A stretch of 20,265 nt of DNA from a virus: the IMG/VR virus record IMGVR_UViG_3300037507_000670, positions 1 to 20,265 of that record. One strand, given 5' to 3'. Shown here piece by piece: positions 7,402 through 13,000 of the stretch. The notes beneath the pieces are model-generated. The model ran no database searches. It was not told the DNA's origin and worked only from the letters and a program-made list of their open reading frames with translations. A program made the translations under genes and the position numbers. Numbering within the stretch: position 1 is the stretch's first letter; each line of letters begins with the position of its first letter.

Positions 7402-7810
7402 TAGTTTCTTGACCGATGTTGAGATTTACCGTAACGCCCCTGCGTATTCCCGCATTTTGAAATCCCCGTCTTTGGGGATCATGGTGTATGGCAAGGCACA
7501 GGAGGTTGTGCGTCTGTATCAGGCGCGGGTCGGTAAGAAAACCGGGCGGCTGGCGGCTTCCGCTGAGGCGAAGGTCCGCATGGGCGGTCAGAGCAACGAC
7601 CGGATTATCGGGGTCGCTTCGATCAACGATTCTTCTGTTCAGGCTGAGTGGAAGGGCAAGCCCTTCTACTACGGTGTCTATCACGAACAGGGGACGCTCA
7701 ACAGCAAGCGGGCGCGTCGGCGCAATCCTGATGGTGCGCGTGGTCCGCGTCCCGGCTACTACGAGTTGCGTCGTGCGGCGCAGCAATGGCGGGGGAGTCC
7801 CAACCCATGA
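7394..7810 (+). CDS. HK97 gp10-like tail completion protein
   Basis: This is a 138-residue basic protein. The central segment FYYGVYHEQGT matches the aromatic-rich, E(x)GT-type signature of HK97 gp10-like proteins found between the stopper and the tail terminator. The C-terminus is Arg/Pro/Gly-rich. GGAG (7383-7386) lies 7 nt before the ATG, and the start overlaps the previous gene by 8 bp. The family's exact role in head-tail joining is not firmly established. Its placement supports a tail-completion role. Confidence 0.68.
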   Translation: MADSFLTDVEIYRNAPAYSRILKSPSLGIMVYGKAQEVVRLYQARVGKKTGRLAASAEAKVRMGGQSNDRIIGVASINDSSVQAEWKGKPFYYGVYHEQGTLNSKRARRRNPDGARGPRPGYYELRRAAQQWRGSPNP

Positions 7811-8304
7811 GCCTTGAGTTACCGGATTGGTACGAGGACAACTTTGTCGATGTTGAGTCGATGATGATTGATTTGTTCTCTAAGTTGCTGCCGGGTGTCG
7901 AGTGCGGGTGTTGGACGGCTGACGATTGGCTGGATGATCCGACTCCTGAGCCTCAGTTGTTGTTCTTCCGGCTTCCCGGCGTGAGGGTTGACTACGACCG
8001 CAATTCCGATGTGTGTCATGTGCAGGTCGTTGCGGTCACTCCCTCGCGGGACGACTCCTGGCGGCTGCTGGATTTTGCTCGTTCGGTCATTCTCCCGATG
8101 CAGGGTTTCCGTATCGCAATGGAGGACGGCCACACCGCGACGGTGTGGTGTACCGATGATGTGTCTGGGCCGGAGTTGCTGACTCCTGAGCAGCAGATCG
8201 ACACCCGCGTTGTTACTGCGGTGTTCTACCTAAGGGTTGGTTTGCGGAGCCGCAAACGGTACGACCAAATCATTTCAGGGCTTGCTTTAAGGCCCAAGTT
8301 TTAG
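7807..8304 (+). CDS. Tail terminator protein
   Basis: This is a 165-residue protein encoded just before the major tail protein, the usual site of the tail terminator that caps the tail tube and joins it to the head. Alternating helical and beta segments (such as GVRVDYDRNSDVCHVQVVAVTPS followed by helices) fit this alpha/beta family. The ATG at 7807 is chosen over 7786 because GGGGGAG (7791-7797) lies 9 nt upstream and the start overlaps the previous stop as ATGA. Confidence 0.75.
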   Translation: MSLELPDWYEDNFVDVESMMIDLFSKLLPGVECGCWTADDWLDDPTPEPQLLFFRLPGVRVDYDRNSDVCHVQVVAVTPSRDDSWRLLDFARSVILPMQGFRIAMEDGHTATVWCTDDVSGPELLTPEQQIDTRVVTAVFYLRVGLRSRKRYDQIISGLALRPKF

Positions 8305-8319
8305 TAAGGATTTTTCAAA

Positions 8320-9102
8320 TTGGCTACTGATTTTCTCACTCTGAAGGATGCGCGGGCTGACCTGGCCCTCGCTCCGCTTAACCTGACGGTGCTGCTTGCG
8401 CCGTACAGCGCCGATCCCGCTGAAACCCTTGAGGGTGCGGACGGCAGCCTGGATGTTCCCGCCGAGTATGAGTCGGTCGGTCACTTCCAGAAAAAGGCCG
8501 GTCTTACCCTGTCGACCGATATGTCCTCGCAGGACATTGAGGCGTATGGCGAAATGGACCCGATTCGCAACATCATTTCTCGCAAGAAAACGATGTTCGA
8601 CTTCGTGATGTTTGAGAACAAGAAGCTTGTTCTTGAGGTTATTCATTCGGCTGACTTCTCTGACGTTACCCCGTCCGCTAATGGCGGCGTTGTTCTTCCG
8701 GCCCCGTCGACCCCGAAGAACCGCTACTACCGTGCGATCCTGGTTGGGCATGACGACACCGACGACGGCGAGGTTTTCATCTACTGGCTGATGCCGAAGG
8801 TGAAGCTGGACAAGGTTGACAACCAGACCCTCAACGACGACAACGTGCTTGAGTACAAGCCGACTCTGACCGCGTTCAAGGACGACGATCTGGGTTACAG
8901 CGTTGCTCAGGGCTTCTGTGGACCGGGCTGGAAGGCCCTTGCTGACGCTGCCGGTTTCGGCAAGGTTCGCTCTGGCGGCGGCAAGGGTGAGGTAACCCCT
9001 CCTGTAGTAACTCCTGAGGTCACTCCTGAGGCTGAAGCTACCCCGTCAGGCCGAAAGGCTTCGACGTTTTCCGCTACCGCCGCTGATCCCACGATCAGCT
9101 AG
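8320..9102 (+). CDS. Major tail protein
   Basis: This is a 260-residue tail-tube protein. It precedes the frameshifted chaperone pair, as in nearly all siphophages, and is rich in beta-forming segments. Residues 224-246 form a Pro/Thr/Glu/Val linker with a repeated TPE motif (TPPVVTPEVTPEAEATP), followed by a short Ser/Thr/Ala tail, which probably makes a flexible surface extension. The TTG at 8320 is the only available start, because an in-frame stop lies at 8305-8307. TAAGGA (8305-8310) is the ribosome site. As in the capsid gene, C-ending codons are favoured, and the start context AAATTGGCT is identical to that of the capsid gene. Confidence 0.88.
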   Translation: MATDFLTLKDARADLALAPLNLTVLLAPYSADPAETLEGADGSLDVPAEYESVGHFQKKAGLTLSTDMSSQDIEAYGEMDPIRNIISRKKTMFDFVMFENKKLVLEVIHSADFSDVTPSANGGVVLPAPSTPKNRYYRAILVGHDDTDDGEVFIYWLMPKVKLDKVDNQTLNDDNVLEYKPTLTAFKDDDLGYSVAQGFCGPGWKALADAAGFGKVRSGGGKGEVTPPVVTPEVTPEAEATPSGRKASTFSATAADPTIS

Positions 9103-9126
9103 GTAGCTGTTTCTGTTGGTTGAGTT

Positions 9127-9171
9127 GGCGGGGAGACGTTTCGGAGGTGAGCGTCTCCCCGCCTCAACTTT
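9127..9171 (+). terminator. Hairpin terminator after the major tail gene
   Basis: GGCGGGGAGACG (9127-9138) pairs perfectly with CGTCTCCCCGCC (9152-9163), giving a 12-bp GC-rich stem. An outer GTTGA/TCAAC pairing can add to it, and a T-rich stretch follows (9169-9177). It lies in the 109-bp gap between the major tail protein and the chaperone gene and probably lowers transcription of downstream genes relative to the highly expressed tail-tube gene. The 13-nt loop contains GGAGGTGAG. Confidence 0.75.
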
Positions 9172-9211
9172 CTCTTTTGTTGCTTTACAGAATATTTGGG
9201 GATAAAAAGTT

Positions 9212-9538
9212 ATGGCTAATAATCGTAAAGTTCAGGTTGTTGACGGTGAGGTTGTGGACGAGAACGGTGAGAGCCTGTTCGCGGAACTGGTGGCATCTGT
9301 GCGGGTGCCTGAGCCTCTTGTTGTGGTGCCAGGGAAGCTTGAAGTGGCTTACCCTCCCGCCCGCCGGGTGAACCAACTGCTGTCTGCGGTGAGCGTGGAC
9401 GGCCAGATTCGCGCCGTGTTCGGTGAGGATTATGAGGTCGCTGAGGAACTGTTTGGTTCCGCTCCGATTGAGGTTTGGAACAAGTTCATGGAGCGGTATA
9501 ACAAGCACTTCTTTGGTGACAAAGATTCGGGAAAATAA
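9212..9538 (+). CDS. Tail assembly chaperone gpG
   Basis: This is a 108-residue acidic protein, the unshifted product of the overlapping chaperone pair upstream of the tape measure gene. It begins at an ATG with GGGGA (9198-9202) 9 nt upstream. It ends in DSGK-stop exactly one codon after the GGGAAAA slip site, the arrangement seen in lambda G/GT-type chaperones. It should coat the tape measure protein during tail assembly and is not expected in the virion. Confidence 0.85.
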   Translation: MANNRKVQVVDGEVVDENGESLFAELVASVRVPEPLVVVPGKLEVAYPPARRVNQLLSAVSVDGQIRAVFGEDYEVAEELFGSAPIEVWNKFMERYNKHFFGDKDSGK

Positions 9539-10035
9539 GGCATGTCGCGGGGATCGTTGACAAGTGGTGGGTTGCCGTCGAGTGGGATTTGGCTGAGTAT
9601 CTAAGCGTTAACGGCTTGGAGTTCTTTCTGTCTCCCTGTGATTGTCGGCAGTGCCGCCACCGTGTTTGGCAGTTGCGTGATTGGGGCCAGTTCCTTCGCC
9701 TGTACCAGTCCGTTTCGCAGATTACTGGCTCTTACACGCAGGCTGTTCAAATCAACGATCCTGACGTGATTGATGCGTTGTGCAAGATCAAAACGGACGA
9801 CACTCCGAAGCCGCCGCCGTGGTGGAGGTTCGATGATGAGATGCACCGGCTGACTGATATTGCTGACCAGTTGATTGCTTCTCGCGCTACCAGTGCTGAC
9901 GTGAAGTTCTATCCGCGTCCATCGAATCCTGCTGCGAAGGAACGTAAGCGGCGGATTATCGACACTCAAGAGAACGCCATTGAGAAGGCCCGTAAAGCTA
10001 ATGCTGCTCGTCGCGCCTTGAAGGACACAATTTAA
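9212..10035 (+). CDS. Tail assembly chaperone gpG-T (-1 frameshift fusion)
   Basis: Ribosomes that slip -1 on GGGAAAA (9529-9535) re-read A9535 and continue to the stop at 10033-10035, giving a 274-residue fusion (108 residues of gpG plus 166 of the T extension). The shifted frame is open from the slip site and begins IRHVAGIVDKWWVAVEWDLAEY, which is clearly protein-like, whereas the T frame has no good start of its own. A TTG in frame at 9589 lacks a ribosome site. The T part has a Cys pair (CDCRQC) and a basic C-terminus (KERKRR region). The long and short forms together fold and load the tape measure. Confidence 0.85.
9529..9535 (+). other. Programmed -1 ribosomal frameshift site GGGAAAA
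   Basis: The heptamer fits the X-XXY-YYZ rule in the gpG reading frame (G-GGA-AAA), and the zero-frame stop TAA follows at once (9536-9538). It sits in the expected place in the chaperone pair. No strong stimulatory hairpin is obvious just downstream. Confidence 0.88.
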
Positions 10036-10049
10036 TAAGGTGGGTTGCT

Positions 10050-13000
10050 TTGTCTGAGTATGTGGTCGCGCAGGCGGCAGTCCTAATTGTGCCGTCCCTG
10101 AAGGACTTTCAAGCGAAGCTGGAAGCTCAGCTTAAGGCGATTGAGAAGGCCCAGGATGCTATCGCCATCAAGATTGAGGGCGATACGAAGAAGCTGCTTG
10201 CTGACTACGCTGCGGCAAAGGGCTGGATTGAGTCTCAAGAGATTGAGATTAACGCCAAGGTTGATACCCGTTATCTGACTGAGATTCGGGAGAAGTACGA
10301 TAACTTGTCGCGGCAGTTCAAGAACGGCTTGATGCTGAGCGTCAAGGTTTCGGGTATTTCTTTGCTGCCTCAGTTGGCGCAGGCGTTGGCTGCTGCGAAC
10401 GATTCGATGGTCGAGTTGACCCGCAGCGCCCTGTTGCTTCCTGGCGTGTTCTCTGGTGTTGCTGCGTCGATTGCTGCGGCGACTACTGGTGTTCGTGGTG
10501 TCAAGGATGCGTTCAAAGAGTATGGGGATGCTCAGAAGAACGCCGCGCAGGAGGGCTTGAAGGCCCGTAATGCTGCGGCGAATGTGCGGAATGCTTACCG
10601 GGATTTGGGCCGGTCCATCAAGGATGCTAGTCGTGAACTTGAGGACTTGAACGCACAGTTGCGGGATGCGCCTTTGGATGAGGCTGAGGCGATCATCCGG
10701 TTGCAAGAGGCTCGCGCTGAGGCGGCGGTGACTTTTGAGAAGTCGGCGCTTCAGCAGCAGAAGGATGCTCTTGCGGTTATCCGCGCCGAGAACGATCTGA
10801 CTGATACGAGGCTGCGTTCTTCGCGGACTGTTCAGGATGTTGCCGAGGCTAACGCTAAGGGTGTGGCTGCGTCGGATTCGGTGGTTGAGGCCACTGAGCG
10901 GCTGTCGAAGGCTGTTGATGATGCGGCGACGAAGAACACAAAGCTGACTGATTCTTTGCGTCAGCTTTCTCCGAATGCCCAGCAGTTCGTTGAGGCTGTG
11001 TCGGGGATGGATTCTCAGTGGTCGGCTTTGCGTACCACGGTGCAGGATCGGCTGTTTGACGGTTTGGCTGGCGAAGTTACACGCCTCGCGCAGTCGGAGT
11101 TGCCTGCTTTGCAGTCTGGCCTTTCGGCTATTGCTGGTGAGATTAACGGCAATCTCAAGACTGCGATGCAGTCGCTACAGACCGGTGAGAACCGGGGTTT
11201 CCTGTCTCAGATTCTTGGCAATACTGCTGAGGCGCAGGGGGAGTTAGATCAGGCGATCCAGCCTTTCATTGACGGCATGATGCGGTTGTCGGCTGCTGGG
11301 TCTGATTACCTGCCGAGGTTGTATCGCGGCCTGGGCGATGTGATGGAACGGTTTGAGCGTTTCGTTTCGGTTGCCGATGGTGATGGTTCTCTTGATCGTT
11401 GGATTGAGAGTGGGATTGATGCGTTCAGCGATCTGGGTAACTCGCTGCTGAATGTTGGTTCGATCCTCAATTCGATCAGTGATGCGTTTACTGGTGGTGG
11501 CGGCAAGGGGATGCTGGAGCTTCTTGAGGAATCTACCGGCCGTATGTCTGAGTTCCTGAAAAGCGATGCAGGTCAACAGCGTTTGATGAATTTCTTTCGG
11601 GAAGCTCGCGGGCAGTTGGCTGAGTGGAAGCCGTTCCTGGTTGAGATTCCCGGTTTGATGCAGGCGATTGGTTCTGCTGGTGAGTCTTGGGCATCGAAGC
11701 TGTTGCCGTTCCTTACGGTGGCTACGGATTTCTTGGGCGATCATCCTGGTTTGGTGAGCGCGGTCCTTCAGGCGTATTTGTCGTGGAAGGTCATCAGCCC
11801 TGTCATTAGCGGCATTTCGGGTGTCCTAAATGGCGATATGGTCACGGCGCTGAAGAACGCTACTGGTGCTGTTGGGACTAGCTACAAGTCTGGCGGCATG
11901 ACGGGCGCGTTGGGCACGCTGGCGGGGATGGTTGGTGTTGGCGGTGTTGTCACTGTCGGCCTGACTTCTCTGATTACCTTGTTGGCGTACAAGTACATTG
12001 ATGTTCAGAATGAGGCGGCGCAGTCGGCGCAGTCCCATGCCGACGCTTTGCGTAACGTAGCCAACCAAGTTGATTCGGTTACGGGCAAGCTCACGCAGTC
12101 TGGCTTGATTGAGCAGTTGAAGGAACTTGGTAACTTCCAGAACTTCAACATGGCTGGCGACCCGATCTTTGATCTTGTCACCAAGGCTCAGGGCTTGGGG
12201 ATCGGGCAAGATCAGATCGTTAAGGCTCTCAAGCCTGGTGCGGAGGGTCAGGCCGAGTTTGATTCCATTCAGAACCGTAACCGCGAGGTTGTTTCTGAGG
12301 CTCTGCGTAAGAAGCAGGACAGCCCGTATTACGGGGCTAAAGCCGAGTTGGATAAGCGCGGCATCACCTTTGACAATGTGGTGTCTGCGGTGCTGGGCGA
12401 CGAGGAACAGAATCGCCGCCTAACTGAAGCTAATCAGGGCTTTAATGCTGTTGACTTGCTTCAGGGTATTAAAGGTCCGCTGGGCATCTACAGCACACCC
12501 GGTTTGGGTGAGGACGCTATCATTGCGGGTAACCTTAACCGTGGGTTGATTGAGAAGCGCCGGAACACTCAGGCTCAGGCAGACAGGTCTACGTCCGCTA
12601 ACGCGGCTTTGAATGGGAACGCGACGATCAAGCCGGGTACGGTTTTCGATCAGTTGGGTAGCCCTCAGGCTTCTGCGACTACCTCTGGTGGCGTGAAGAT
12701 CAGTGTTAACACTCCCGCCCCTGAGATTAAGCTGAAGTTCCCTGAAATCGACAAGTTGATTCAGGAGAAGGGCGGCAGCGTTCAGGCTGACGCTAACGGT
12801 TCAACGATTGAGTTCATTGATCCTGTTGTGGCGCGTGAGTTCGCTACGTTCGATAAGTATGCGGCGGGCGGTCGGATCACCGGGCCTGGTACGGGTACGT
12901 CGGATAGCATTTTGGCGCGTTTGTCGCATGGCGAGTTTGTGGTTAATGCGGCTTCGACTCGCCAGAATTTGCCGTTGTTGGAGAAGCTGAATAGCGGTGC

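Noticed and set aside
9120-9371. 83-codon + strand frame overlapping the terminator and gpG
   Set aside because: It runs through the terminator hairpin and most of the gpG gene in another frame with no matching ribosome site.
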